Origin: Wyeomyia smithii
Lineage: Eukaryota; Arthropoda; Insecta; Diptera; Culicidae
DNA: 64,000 nucleotides
Assembly: GCF_029784165.1 (NCBI RefSeq)
Contig: NC_073695.1
Location: 210,881,781-210,945,780, forward strand
Direction of reading: 5' to 3'
In this document: positions 47,343 through 58,624 of the stretch, piece by piece
Position numbering within the stretch: position 1 is the first letter of the stretch
Layout: every line of letters begins with the position of its first letter
Notes under the pieces: generated by a model
The model's database searches: none
What the model was told of the DNA's origin: nothing
What the model saw: the letters and a program-made list of their open reading frames with translations, nothing else
Made by a program: the position numbers and the translations under genes

Positions 47343-47632
47343 CTCAATCGTGCAGCAGCCTCTTTCCCAGGACCAAGTAGAGTTATATAATTTCCCGACT
47401 TTACATTTCCGAACTAAAATGCTGTTACTAAACATCTTGACATCAAAAGAAATTGCCATAAGGTTTATCCTTTCTTGGTAACTACAAGTGATAGGGCAAA
47501 GAAAAGAATTAAAAACCTACAAATGGACTGGAAGGAAAAACGGAGAAAAGAATTGTGTCTCCAATTTTTTAGTAGGTTAGGATTAAAGAGTATTTTTTCA
47601 ATAAAATCACTCTAGCAACAGACTTGATGCCG
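47343..47632 (+). repeat. Dispersed repeat, copy 1
   Basis: Diverged but colinear with 58,150-58,548: both have a CTCAATCGT start, a CCAGGWMCAAGTAGAGT-like block, TTTCTTGGTWACTA, GAGAAAAYCGGARAAGAA-like text, and the end CTAGCAACAGACTTGAT(G/T)CCGG. Class unknown. Confidence 0.65.
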
Positions 47633-47739
47633 GGCGGTGGTTTTATTTTTTTCGCACGTTAAGTCCCTTTCGTGTTACAGGTCCCTGACAAAGGTCTTAT
47701 AAATTACCTCACCCTTTGCAATCGGACTTCGTGCTTCGT

Positions 47740-48715
47740 TTAACCGATGAAAAAAGCATCATTCTTGGTGTTAAGCCCACTACTAGCTACAACTTTATCC
47801 TATTTTTCTGGCAGAACTCGAATGTCGTTACAGTGAAATTCGTCTTTTGGGGCTATCCACAAATCAAGCTATTTTTATAACTCCCTATGAGCAGCGCTGC
47901 TGAACATGTGCTATCGAATGGGACAAGTGATTACACAGCGCAACATTTTTTTTGCCTTGGCTTCTATGTATGATTTTTTAATGTATTTTTATGCAAAAAC
48001 AAATTTTCCCGAGTTTATACAAACTTCACCTTAGGAAGCAACAATGGCGTCATTTTGAATGTTTTAGAAATCCGAAATTTTCGATTTTTTTTCGACGCCA
48101 TTTTGTTTTAAGACAAAATACTTGTCCACGTAATTGCATTTTCTTTAAAAAAAAAGAAACAATCAACTTATAACGGTGAAAACAGTTTTTTCAAGGTTTT
48201 AATTTAAATTACAAATTTCTCAAAAATTCAAAATGGCGCCATTGTTGCTCCTTAAGGTAAAATTTGTTCAAACTCGGGGAAATACGTTTTTGCGTAAAAA
48301 TACATAAGAAGTTCTCAGTTGAGCGTTTCTTTGTAAGATTGGCAGTATGAGATCGAGCGTTGTCATACTGTATTATCACTTTTTCTCTGCTAGTATTGTG
48401 ACCGCGCAGTGCTCGGCCTAATCGCATCAATTGGAGTCGATACCGTTTTCCAGTGATAGAGTCGTTTGGTTTCAACAGCTCATAATAAATAACACCGACC
48501 TGGTTCCACCAAATACGTAGCATAACATAAAGGCTTGACCGGGCAGTCACCATCACATTATTTGCTGTAATGCTGTAATGAATCTATTTGACATCACCCG
48601 TCACGATGCGATGAAGAAAACCCTTCCTTTTTTGCTGCGGGAACAGTAGTTTACAGGCTAAAAAACGACGCACAAAGTTCTTTGGCTTTAAATTATAGAT
48701 AACTCAACTGCCGCT
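47740..48715 (-). pseudogene. mariner transposase remnant, split by a fold-back element
   Basis: Minus-strand pieces match the catalytic domain of mariner (Tc1/mariner, DD34D) transposase: KGFLHRIVTGDVK with the first catalytic Asp (~48,610), IWWNQVGVIYYELLKPNDSI (~48,500), YRLQLMRLGRAL, and VIIQYDNARSH with the second Asp (~48,350). Beyond the inserted fold-back element the C-terminus reads DLWIAPKDEFHCND and RVLPEK, stop, DKVVASSG (47,760-47,850). The N-terminal DNA-binding part and terminal repeats were not found. Stops and frameshifts make it inactive. Confidence 0.82.
47973..48308. mobile_element. Fold-back element (MITE) inside the mariner remnant
   Basis: Arms of about 105 bp: 47,973-48,078 (TTTTTATGCAAAAACA..., CGAGTTTATACAAACTTCAC, GGAAGCAACAATGGCGTCAT) and its reverse complement at about 48,190-48,308. 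The centre is ~110 bp. It interrupts the transposase between the second Asp and the C-terminus. Confidence 0.82.
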
Positions 48716-48940
48716 AGCCGCAAGTCAGTCCCAACTGTAAAAATACGAAATTGAGAAAACAGCTTCGAAAGACATTTTGTTCACGCTTAGTTTTGACTTG
48801 TTTAAGATGGATTATTCTGACAATATTCATGTTTTAATATAGTTTGCATACTAGCCTGCACAAATTACGCTGCATAAACCACTGAAATTATTGATTTCAT
48901 GATTAAAACCTTGAGTGGGACTGGCTTGCCGTTACACTCT
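48714..48940. repeat. Small inverted-repeat element
   Basis: CCGCAAGTCAGTCCCAACTG at 48,718 and the complement of CGGCAAGCCAGTCCCACTCA at 48,912-48,931 form imperfect ends about 220 bp apart. A third copy of the end motif (CCGCAAGTCAGTCACA) lies at 48,960, next to the palindrome. Confidence 0.5.
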
Positions 48941-48978
48941 ACACCGAAGATAGAAGTAACCGCAAGTCAGTCACATTT

Positions 48979-49055
48979 CCATTGTGATGCAATAGTGCGT
49001 GTTGACGTATTGTTAATTTAACAATACGTCAACACGCACTATTGCATCACAATGG
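48979..49055. repeat. 77-bp palindrome, 38-bp perfect arms
   Basis: 48,979-49,016 is the exact reverse complement of 49,018-49,055 with a single central T. The arm starts CCATTGTGATGCAATAGTGC and ends CGTATTGTTAA. Confidence 0.97.
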
Positions 49056-50700
49056 CAATGTGTTGCAAAATTTCGACACAGAAGAATGAAAATGATACAA
49101 CAGCAGTTTTACTCTCACTCTCTTCAAACTGATATTAACTGTCACCCGTGTCAATTATCAGTCAATAATCATGTCAGTGATATAAATGATATATCTTAAT
49201 AAATATTGAAATTATTTGATCTGAGCCAATCCATTGCTCGAATTCAATGAAGCAGATTGGCACCTTCATCCTACACCACATAAACATCGCTAGAGCAACA
49301 TAGCGTGTGCGAAATCACAGAAATGCTGCCAGTCAGCATTACCACTGGCAACTGGTTGGAGCTGAAAGCAATTATCACTTTCAGGTCGTTCGTGTTGATA
49401 CTGATATTCGTAGCTCTCAGTGTCAATTGAGAATCTATCACTGACAGTGAAAATTTGCAACCCTGATTGCTATTCGTTGCCGTGAAAAGCCCATGAAAAC
49501 AGTTTAAAAAATATCGGCGTTGGAAGATCTCATGATGTTCAGAACCGATTAAAGCTCATCCGGTGAGGATTCGGATGAAGAAACTGACGTCGGAACTGTA
49601 GTTGTAACCAACAACGTAGTTGTCCGACAACAAATGTCAAGATGATCCAAATTTGTTTGAAACTTGAGCATCACTTTCGCAGATATCTTGGAACGAAAGT
49701 TTTTTCAATCCTGATGATTTTTCGGATAGATCCACGAAAAAGCGAACCAAGAAAAAAAAAATGTCGACCTCCAGTAACGTAAACCGTAAACCAGATCGGG
49801 AAGGATGACAGGATTCAGGTCCACGATCGATTCTGGAACTTGGACGCTTCTGGTCAAGCCGTGTTTTTTTTCCGCAGTTAGCTCCATTTACTCGGTGTGT
49901 CAAAGATCAATTAATTTTAGAAGAACCTAAGAAGCGGAGAAGCACAGATTTTACTTAATGGCCATTAAAATCGAATCTTTGATGGTTTGCCGGAAGTTCT
50001 ATAACAGTCATATCAAACTTCTCTTCTCCATTCCCCATCAATTTTTATGTTTCTTTTTTAATTGGGACTGCCTTGCATTTATTTTTCCTGTAGGACTGAT
50101 TTGCGGTTACTTTTCATAATGGGATAATTTGACTTGGTATTGATTTCCACTTTTGTTGAACAAACCACTATTTTTTATTGGTACATCTGAAAATACACTC
50201 AAAGATTGGCTATAATCCGACACTTACTCAATCACAGCAAGTTGTTTCACTTAGAGCAGCATTTCTGTAAACTTTTTTTAACTTTCGATGCTCTTCAGCC
50301 GCCTTTTTTATTATTGAAAATAATGTGAAAAGTAACAATAAATCTCTTACGTGTCAAAGCGGTTTGTTTACCGTATGTCTCAGCTTGGTTCATCACATTT
50401 TAGATATGTCAAAATTGCTCAGTACTTATTGCTGACGCCATTTATTGAAAACCAGTGAGAACTTGGTTGCGCAGCAAATAATTGTATTCCATTCATAGTT
50501 ATTTCACTATTTTAAGATTGCTGTTTTTTATGAAAATTTAATTAAATCGTTTAAAAGTAATCGACGTTTAAGTTTCAAAACAATGTAATGTTTCGGTTGA
50601 TTCTTTTATTATTCCCATGTTTTTATTTCAAGCAGTAAATGTGGGGTTGAAGATTGAAAAATGTACTAACTAAGCGAATAGTTAATAAGAAAATTTTCGG
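49056..50700. other. No gene recognised
   Basis: A minus-strand frame at 49,637-49,903 (88 codons) has no recognisable domain. Other frames are short. Confidence 0.35.
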
Positions 50701-50711
50701 AAAATATATTC

Positions 50712-50778
50712 CAGCTGGTGGGACTCAAACCCACAACTTATAATCTACGGACAGATGCGTTTTCGTTATCCCACCGCA
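50712..50778 (-). other. tRNA-derived sequence (SINE head or tRNA pseudogene)
   Basis: On the minus strand there is a canonical T-arm GTGGGTTTGAGTCCCAC (B-box), an ATCT/AGAT anticodon-like stem and GGATAACG/CGCATCTG text like an arginine tRNA. The 5' and 3' acceptor strands do not pair well and the length is short, so it is not a functional tRNA gene. Confidence 0.45.
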
Positions 50779-50819
50779 GAACGTATAACAAGACCTTGCT
50801 AAGTGGCTATTTTGTATCG

Positions 50820-51860
50820 CTTGCACACTTTTCGCACGCCATGCATTAATTGCTTTAATGAGTATTTCTTTAACGTAGGACCCCAGTTAACCTCAACAAT
50901 TAATAGTTTCCGTGAAATCAACAGTTTTGCCAGTCTGTCTCCACTAGATATAGTCTCGATGAAGGATCTTACTACCAACACAGGCTGCGAACCGGATGTA
51001 ATTTCTTTCTCAAGCTACATCATAATGTATTCTCGTTTTTTTTTTTTTTTTTCGAGATGTCTTCAACCAGTCGATCATTTGAACCAGTAGATCATTACAA
51101 ACAATTTCCCTGATTTTCTGAAGATTACGGTTGAAGTACCCCATGGCAGCAACTTGAGGCCTCTACTTTGCTTGGTCTATGGCAATGACCTGTCTATAAT
51201 CGAACTTTATAGAATACCACGTCTTTTTGTTGGTCATACGTCTTTATCTCATGCAACTGCTGATTTGATTTAAATCACTCGACAAATGAATGATGACATG
51301 GAGAAACTGCATATTCGCCGAGAATTTATTTCAAATGGTTTCAAGGCACGATGCTTGCCTAATAAGCCAATCGTCGCAGGCTCGAATCTCAGCTGGGAGA
51401 GACCGTTAGAGTGAATCGGATCGTGGCATTAGCCCCGTAATTGTCCTGTCCACTAACGGTAAAGTCTGTGTCGAATTAACAGAAGGTTAAAGAATAAGTA
51501 CCTTGGGTTTTTATTATCATTCAACATTTTTATTATCATCACATCCGTCTTGCCAGTAGCATCACTTCGTGAGAAGCAAATTCTGATTAAAATGCGTCAA
51601 ATCTGTGAAACGACTCAACGCATCATTATAATATTTTTAATAAGTGATAGAGTATTTGGATTCGTGAAAATCACTTTAGAATCGAAATGATCCATAATTG
51701 TGAAAAACTACCTTATTCGGCCCTATTTTGGAATACTTTGAAAATTGTTTAGTTTTACATAAAAACTAAACAGTTGTTAACCAGCAACGTTCAGCTGAAT
51801 CATGAGAAATTCATCATGATCTTTGTGTACAAGCCATTTTGCGCATGAAATTGGTGTTTA
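50820..51860 (+). pseudogene. Dead LINE reverse transcriptase, interrupted by a SINE
   Basis: Plus-strand pieces: CFNEYFFNVGPQLTSTIN (~50,850), DIVSMKDLTTNTGCEPDVIS (~50,950), VPHGSNLRPLLCLVYGNDLS (~51,137), then FVGHTSLSHATADL (~51,220) where the catalytic FADDT is expected, so both catalytic Asp are lost. ITRQMNDDMEKLHI follows. After the SINE (51,338-51,500) the frame text QLNHEKFIMIFVYKPF (~51,790) continues the same domain. CR1-like or related group (uncertain). Confidence 0.7.
51338..51500 (+). mobile_element. tRNA-derived SINE
   Basis: Has a tRNA-like head with B-box-like CAGGCTCGAATCTCAGC (51,380), then ATCGGATCGTGGCATTAGCC and CCGTAATTGTCCTGTCCACT, a sequence type I recognise from mosquito SINEs. 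It is inserted in the dead RT above. Borders are approximate; no clear target duplication. Confidence 0.75.
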
Positions 51861-52015
51861 GATCACATGGGAACCATAGAAGAAAATCTACAATATGTTT
51901 ACCGTCATCTAATGAAAAAACGCCTAGCTTAATTTGTTTTTTTTTTATATAGATTGATAATAATAGAGAGGTTTATATTTCGATACACATTGATAGTTGC
52001 AAAAATATTTTTTTT

Positions 52016-52345
52016 GAGCGGGGGCCTAGTGTGGTTGGTAACGTCTCCGCCAACCACGCTCGACGCCTGGGTTCGAATCCCACCGCCGACATAGGTGTCG
52101 ATGGTTGTGAGGTGGCAACCAACCCAACTGGTCTAGATTCAATCCTAGCCGACACCGGGAGATTTTCTGAGGCGAAAAATCTCTGGGATCACGCCTTCCA
52201 TCGCATGAGGAAGTAAAGCCGTTGGCGCCGGTCCGTTAATAAACGGGTCGTGAGTTAGGGTCCTGGGTGTGGAGTCGCCTCCCTGGGCGTCGGTGATTGG
52301 CCACAACAGTGGCGGAACTAGACCGACGGAAAACAAGCGAGAAAA
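52016..52345 (+). mobile_element. tRNA-derived SINE with target duplications (Feilai-like)
   Basis: Complete SINE: tRNA head with A-box region TAGTGTGGTTGGTAACG and B-box GGGTTCGAATCCC, body with CCGACACCGGGAGATTTTC, GCGCCGGTCCGTTAAT and GGCGTCGGTGATTGGCC, and an A-rich end. Direct repeats AAAAATATTTTTTT at 52,001-52,014 and 52,346-52,359 look like a 14-bp target duplication, though they are low-complexity. The tRNA boxes imply RNA polymerase III transcription; mobilisation would need a LINE partner. The family name is not certain. Confidence 0.88.
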
Positions 52346-52359
52346 AAAAATATTTTTTT

Positions 52360-54585
52360 ACGTCATATTTTACGGTATTATATTTTTGACAAAACAAGCT
52401 AAAATAAAATTAGGAGGTGAGAGTCAATTGTGTGTTTTATTTTCAATTAGACTTGAACAAAGTGGAAGTGCTTTTTTACAAAAACTTGGTTTTAATTTTC
52501 CTTTTCTTCATCACAACCGTTGTTATCTTTCGCAACCACCGGGAAGCAGTAAATTTCGCTGGGTGACATCAGAAAAGACGGCAGCGCCCTCGTGAGACCC
52601 ACAGGAGATGAGCCATCAAATTGATGCGCAGCCAATTCCGAGCCCATAACGTGATTTCCTGCATAAATCCAATTATTGTCATCACTTGAAGATTGTTTTT
52701 CCAAGCGTACTGCAAGCAGTAGCACTGTTCACAGCATGCTAAAAAAATTTATTCTTATGCTAATTTTTATTATCTGTATACGAGCCTCGTCAGCTAAACA
52801 CCCAAGTGCCATATAATTTCTCGGAAGAATATTTTTCTTCTTCCTTGCTTCAGTGTCTCCTGCTTCACCAAAGCGGAGTATAACTTCATCCAGGCATACA
52901 TACACACTCAATCAGAACCGACAGAGAATCGTTTGATAACAATCCTTGGTGAGTCGTGATTTTTACCACCCGCCACCACGTACGTACCCACTTACCGCCC
53001 ACGTAACTCGCGAAGCTTTCCTTTTATGTTCGACAATATGTTTATGCATACATTAGGCGAAAAGCGGGGTGGGTATCAGGAGAAATCTTCCGAGAGCATA
53101 AATTTAGTTATACGGTTGTCTACCAGCCGTGAATCCCGGCCCGAACGCTTTCCCGTTCATTATCCTTATCACGTGAGCTACTCAATCCTTGGCAGAACAG
53201 CGCGGTAGAACGAAGGTTCACGTTTTACCACAGCCCGCGATTTCGCTCGGTGGTAGTTCTTCTTTCGTATGCAAATTGGATGCTATTTTTATTTATTTAT
53301 TAGCCTTGGCCTCCCCCCTTTTACCTGTCGTAGAACATTCGACAAAGCCCGTGTGTACACAAGAGAGAAAATACGATGAGATACAATAAGACAAGATTGG
53401 TTTATTGTTGTTGTTATATGCTTCTCTTCCGTGCAGTTACATTCAAACGAGGAAAAAATATTATCATAGACTTGCTTCTTGGCGGATAAATCGCTCCACT
53501 CAAATTTGATATTCATCAGATTAATAATCTCAAGCAGGTCGTACATTTTTTGCGTTGCACACCCTTCAGCTGCGGAGCGAATGCCCCGCTTCTTTGTGTG
53601 TAGCGTGTAGGATAAATCGTCTGTTGTCTCATCATCTTACATCCTGGGTAGAAACATTAGTCTTGAAAGGTTGTGTAAAATATGAATGTGCTTACGTTTA
53701 GAAAGTGAATATCAAATGTATTGGGAGAAGGACGGAAGGGATATCATTTTAGTAGAACGTTGTATGAAAAATGCTAAAATTTATCGGTTTATACAAAATT
53801 GGAAATGTGACAACTATTACTGTAGGTAACGTTGTATTATTGAACTCGCACCGCGCAGCGCTAGAGTTTCAATAAACCCCACCAATTTGAATTTCATTAG
53901 AACACTAGTAGCCAGAATCTAAAGAAAAATCAAGCCACTTAAATATATGTTTAAATATGGCTAAAAAATCGCTAACCGGAAGAAAATTTTTAAATTCATT
54001 ATAGAGCACACAATCAGAACATATGTGAAGTGGAAGTGATACATTTGAAAAATTACATTGGCAAGTTTCAGATTTGATAAAACTTTTTTGACTTCACACG
54101 AGATCCTGCGCTTCCTTCGAAACCTTCTGAAAACCCGGCATAATGTTTCGTTAATTCATTGTAGTGAAATAGATTTTTCAAATACTATATTTTTCGATAT
54201 TTTCGAATTCAATCGGTTAAACTTCAATTATCTAAGATTTTTGAGAAAATCCTAAAGAATCGAATTCGGTTCAATTTTGAACTGGTTTCAGGGATAAACA
54301 CAATACTACTTTAGTTCAACTCCAGTTTTACAATGATTTACATCAATTTATTAATAAAAAGAAGTTACTGTCTTGCTTTTTAAGTGATTTTTCCATAACT
54401 CAGATTCAGTTTTCGCCGAAAAGTGGTTTTTGATATTATTAGGACTCTCGCAAGATGTAGAAATCAATAGAAACTTGTAATATTTTATTTGTTGTTCTCA
54501 GCTACTATTTCCTTTGTCACATTCAGTTTGAAAAAACCAGGACATTTTTTTGAGAATTTTACTCTTATTAATTAAAAACCAAAAG
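52360..54585. other. No gene recognised
   Basis: Short frames only; the minus-strand frame 52,492-52,725 (77 codons) has no known domain. 53,290-53,303 is a short ATTTATTTATTTAT run. Confidence 0.35.
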
Positions 54586-54597
54586 CAAGCTCTTTAC
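54586..54597. repeat. Target-site duplication, left copy
   Basis: CAAGCTCTTTAC, identical to 57,238-57,249 across the 5'-inverted LINE. Confidence 0.9.
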
Positions 54598-54636
54598 TTA
54601 CTTTACTTTACTTTTACGGCGACAGACCGATTATTA

Positions 54637-56420
54637 TCAATCCAATGCCGAACCCAGAATACGTCGCCATGTCACTTGGTCTTGGGCTGCTATCCTCCAA
54701 TCTCCCCTAACACCCATTTCGCGGGCATCCTCGTCGACAGCAAACATCCAACGGGTGCGAGACCTACCTCGAAGTCGACGGCCTCTTTCGGGATTTCTGC
54801 TAAATATAGTATTCGCTGGTCGTCCTTCCGGCATTCTAGCAACATGCACAGCCCACTGCAATCTGCCGTGTTTTATCCGCTTAACTAAATCTGCCGATTT
54901 GTACACCTGGTACACTTCATGGTTCAAGCGTCTGCGCCAAACACCATTTTCTAGTTTGTCGCCAAGAATTGAACGCAAAATCCTACGCTCAAAAACACCA
55001 AGAGCTCGCCGATCTGCCTCTTTCAACGTCCATGCTTCATGGCCGTAGAGGGCCACGGGAAGAATTAGTGTTTTGTAGTGTTTCGTGTTCCGTAGAAGGC
55101 CCTGTTTGCAGCTGCTATCCGCCTTTTTATCTCACGGCTAACCTCGTTGTAACATGTCACTAGTGTACCCAGATAAATAAATTCGTCGACTACTTCAAAA
55201 GTTTCCCCATCTAACACCACCTCAGCACCAACATTCGTCGGTCTACCACGCTCTCTACCAGCCACCATGTATTTCGTTTTGGCAGAGTTAATCATGAGCC
55301 CTACTCTCGCAGCTTCCCTCCTGAGAGGTCCGAAGGCCTCTTCCACAGCTTTACGGTTGATACCAATGATGTCGATATCGTCCGCAAAACCGAGAAGCAT
55401 GTGAGACTTCATAATGATGGTGCCGCTTCTTTGCACGCCGGCCCTCCGTATGCCACCCTCCAATGCGATGTTGAACAATAGGTTTGACAGCCCGTCTCCC
55501 TGCTTCAAACCATCTAACGTCACGAAGGAGTCCGATATCTCACCGGCTATCCTGACGCATGATGTAGAGCTTTCAAGGGTGGCACGTATCAGCCTAACTA
55601 GTTTTGTTGGGAAACCATGTTCGACCATAATTCACCATAACTTATTTCTCTTTATTGTATCGTACGCTGCTTCGAAGCCAACGAACAGATGGTGCTTCTG
55701 CAGATTAAATTCTCGAAATCTATCGAGGATCTGACGCAGGGTAAACATTTAGTCCGTAGTGGAGCGTCCCCCTCGAAAACCACATTGGTAATCGCCAGCA
55801 AAGGTCTCCGACAACGGCCTCAGTCTATGGATTAGAGTACGGGAGAGAATTTCGTAAACAGTGCTGAGAAGGGTTATGCCCCGATAATTACTGCAGTCCA
55901 GGCGGTGGCCTTTTTTGTAGATTGGACATATGAGACCCTCCAACCATTCCGAGGGCAATTCTTCATCTCAACATGATCCGGTGTAAAGCACGATACAGCT
56001 GTTCGCTCCCGACTTTGAAGAGATCGGCTGGAATGCCGTCCTTACCAGCTGGCTTGCAGTTCCTCAGCTCTTCCACTGCTTTCAAAACCTCGTCCATGGA
56101 TGGTGGGTCCACAGCTTTGCCATCATCCTCCATCACCATCCTGCTCCTTTCGACTACGCTGTTTTCTTCACCATTCAATAGCACACTAAAGTGTTCCTTC
56201 CAACGCCTGGCCACTTCCGTTCTATCGGTAATCAGGTCCCCCTCCCTATCGTTGCATATGACAGGGGCTGACACGTTCCGGTTCCTGATTCCACTTATCT
56301 TCTTGTAGAAGCTTCTCGCATCGTGCCTAGAGAAGCAACCTTCCGCCTCCGCAAGAATCCGCTCCCAATGCTGTCGTTTCTTCCGGCGATGGAGTCTATT
56401 TTTAGCAGACCGTATATGCA
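54637..56420 (-). pseudogene. LINE RT and C-terminal region (3' segment)
   Basis: Minus strand: SAKNRLHRRKKRQHWERI, SRHDARSFYKKISG and VARRWKEHFSVLLNG (~56,200), RT finger GKDGIPADLFKVG, YKKGHRLDCSNYRGITLLS (~55,890), QCGFRGGRSTTD, then an in-frame stop at 55,749 and another near 55,629, GLKQGDGLSNLLFNIALE (~55,490) and catalytic FADDIDIIG (~55,370). After a frameshift near 55,060 the C-terminus ALYGHEAWTLKEADRRAL and HGRLQWAVHVARMPEGRPAN ends at 54,637. Two stops and two frame changes are visible, so it is inactive, although the catalytic Asp pair is kept. Confidence 0.9.
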
Positions 56421-57237
56421 TGTTGAGAATTAAGGGCAAATTTTTCAACTACAGCCTGAAAAATGTGTACGCACCGACCAACGATAAACCCGATGAGAGA
56501 AGGAGGAGTTCTATGAGCTCCTGGAAAAAACGTATAATGAGTGCCCAGGACACGACATCAAAATCGTCTTCGGGGATGCAAATGCGCAGGTCAGGCAGGA
56601 GAACTTTTTCCGCCCCGTAATTGGTAGAAAAAGCCTCCACGCTACTACGAACGACAACGGCCTGAGGCTTGTCAATTGCGCTGCAGCCAGAGGTATGGCT
56701 ATCTGTAGCACTGATTTTGCACGCCGGAATATACGTTAGCACACCTGGAGACACCCAAATGGAGAGGCCTGTTCCCAGATCGACCATGTTCTGATAGATG
56801 GCACTTTTCAGACGTTACAGACGTGAGGTCGTTTAGAAAACCAAACGTTGACTCGGTAATTGTACCGCGGTATCCAAGATTCGCGCCCAGTTGTCCAATG
56901 TGTTAAAATCCAGGATGACAAGGATGATACAGTTGAACATCCAGCGGCTATCAACGGGAGAAGTGGCTACAGAGTACCTGCGGAAAGTTGATGAGCGGAT
57001 CGAGGATCAAGTTGGAGGTAACCTAAAAGAACAGTGGAGGCATATCCACAGTGCAATCAGTACCACAGCGGGAGAAGTGTTGGGTACAACTGCGACAGCC
57101 ACGTCCAATGAGTGGTTCGACGCTGAGTGCCAGCGAGCTACGGATGAAAAGCACCGCGCCAAAGTTCACATGTTAGCACGGCTGTGACTCGTCCGAGCGT
57201 AGGAAGATACCGGGAAGCTAGAGCTGCTGAAAAAAAT
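56420..57237 (+). pseudogene. LINE endonuclease and linker (inverted 5' segment)
   Basis: Plus strand: LRIKGKFFNYSLKNVYAPTN (56,421) is the start of a truncated APE-type endonuclease. HDIKIVFGDANAQVRQ-like text in a shifted frame (~56,555) and an ATTNDNGLRLVNCAAA-like block (~56,640) follow. The linker has VATEYLRKVDERIEDQVGG, LKEQWRHIHSAISTTAGEVL, NEWFDAECQRATDEKHR and finally RYREARAAEKN before the duplication. At least two frameshifts. Confidence 0.85.
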
Positions 57238-57249
57238 CAAGCTCTTTAC
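57238..57249. repeat. Target-site duplication, right copy
   Basis: CAAGCTCTTTAC, matching 54,586-54,597. Confidence 0.9.
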
Positions 57250-58149
57250 ACTTTTTAAATTGCAAAAATGGGAATTAAACCAGGTCTCTTGAAGTGGTAC
57301 GAATAATATTAAACTATACGGCAGCAAATAATATGATTTAATAAAAAAAAAAATCAAATCCCATTCATGTTACTCCAAGTGTCTCCCAAGGCTCCCATTT
57401 AAACCACACAAGTGCTCTGCAAATTTCTATATAGTTATTTAAGTTCTGAGAACTTTTGTCCTTTCTATAAATTTTATGTACCTTTTGTTTTTGTTTTCGA
57501 GATTTCTAATTTCTCGTGTGTGCCATACTGGATATTTATAGCTTGCCTGTATCCTTTTATTTCTCAAGTAAATTACTTCAAAAAATTTTGAGTGCGTACA
57601 ACATCGAGAATTTACACGTTAAACACGTACACAACCTTTATACATGCCCAATTTGAAGAAAAAACATTTGAAATGAAAATGTGTGATTAAAGTCAAGGTA
57701 GAATGTGCGTAAAATCGAAGTACGATTTTACGAGGGTGCGTATAATCGAGGTATGCCATCACATTCCAGACTTCCTTCTTGTTGATAACAGATGTGAATT
57801 TTGAAAATATTGAAACGAGAGAGAGAATAACTTAAACCAATGACTGTCCTGTAGCAAACGAAATTCACATCATTCACTCTCAATACGGGTAGCGGGAAGC
57901 TTGAGTGCAGGGGAGTATTGAAGAGAGAGAATAGAATAGAACAACGTAAAAGCTGAAGTGTTTCTTTGTTACTTTTAGCGATGCCGGTTATCGTGCAATC
58001 CGTGTGCTTTTTACATCAACCGTTGCGTAGTTCAGTCAATGGTCAATTCGAGAACAACATTCGAATTGTTGTTTATCGCATGATATGAATAGTTCGTTTA
58101 ACGGTAGTTATGAAAAGCTTATGAAAATAAAGTCCCAATGAAAATTCCA
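57250..58149. other. No gene recognised
   Basis: AT-rich, short frames only. A local inverted pair TAAAATCGAAGTACGATTTTA lies near 57,710-57,730. Confidence 0.35.
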
Positions 58150-58548
58150 GCTCAATCGTTCTTCCGCGAACCAGGTAGAGTCACAAAATTACATTCCCAT
58201 AGACAGACAGACATTCGAAGCAGCCTTCTGTTGCGTGGTCTAAAGTAAATAAGGTTTTTTCTTGGTACTCCTTCGCCGGAATAAATTGCTGATACTAGAC
58301 ACCTTGTTTCCCGTAATAGAAACAACGATGGCTGCATAGAAATGAGTAGGTGACAAAAAAGAGTAGCGATGAAGTTTCCTTTCTTGGTTACTATAGGTGA
58401 CAGAAATAAAGTCAAGAGTTAAAAAACTAGAGAATGATAGGGAGAAAAATCGGAAAAGAAAATTGTTTCTCTCCGGAGCTTGAGAAGATGAGGATTAAGT
58501 GGAATTTGTTTAATAAAATAAATCTAGCAACAGACTTGATTCCGGGCA
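58150..58548 (+). repeat. Dispersed repeat, copy 2
   Basis: Diverged partner of 47,343-47,632, in the same orientation, with several small insertions. Class unknown. Confidence 0.6.
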
Positions 58549-58624
58549 GTCGTCATTTTGCTAACCGAAATCGGATTTCTAATAAACTATAACCCTAATA
58601 TTGAAAAAAAAAAATTAAAAACTA

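Larger units (their letters stand above)
54598..57237 (-). mobile_element. LINE with inverted 5' segment (twin-priming structure)
   Basis: A CFDP2/RTE-like LINE inserted on the minus strand between 12-bp duplications. Its 3' end at 54,598 carries a GTAAAGTAAAGTAA-type tail. The 3' segment (54,598 to ~56,420) reads on the minus strand from the pre-RT region to the end. The 5' segment (~56,420-57,237) reads on the plus strand and holds endonuclease and linker. The inverted segment ends in YREARAAEKN and the other begins SAKNRLHRRKK, adjacent positions in this protein family. Confidence 0.88.

Noticed and set aside
50712..50778. Functional tRNA gene
   Set aside because: T-arm is good, but the acceptor strands do not pair and the length is short; better called a SINE head or pseudogene.
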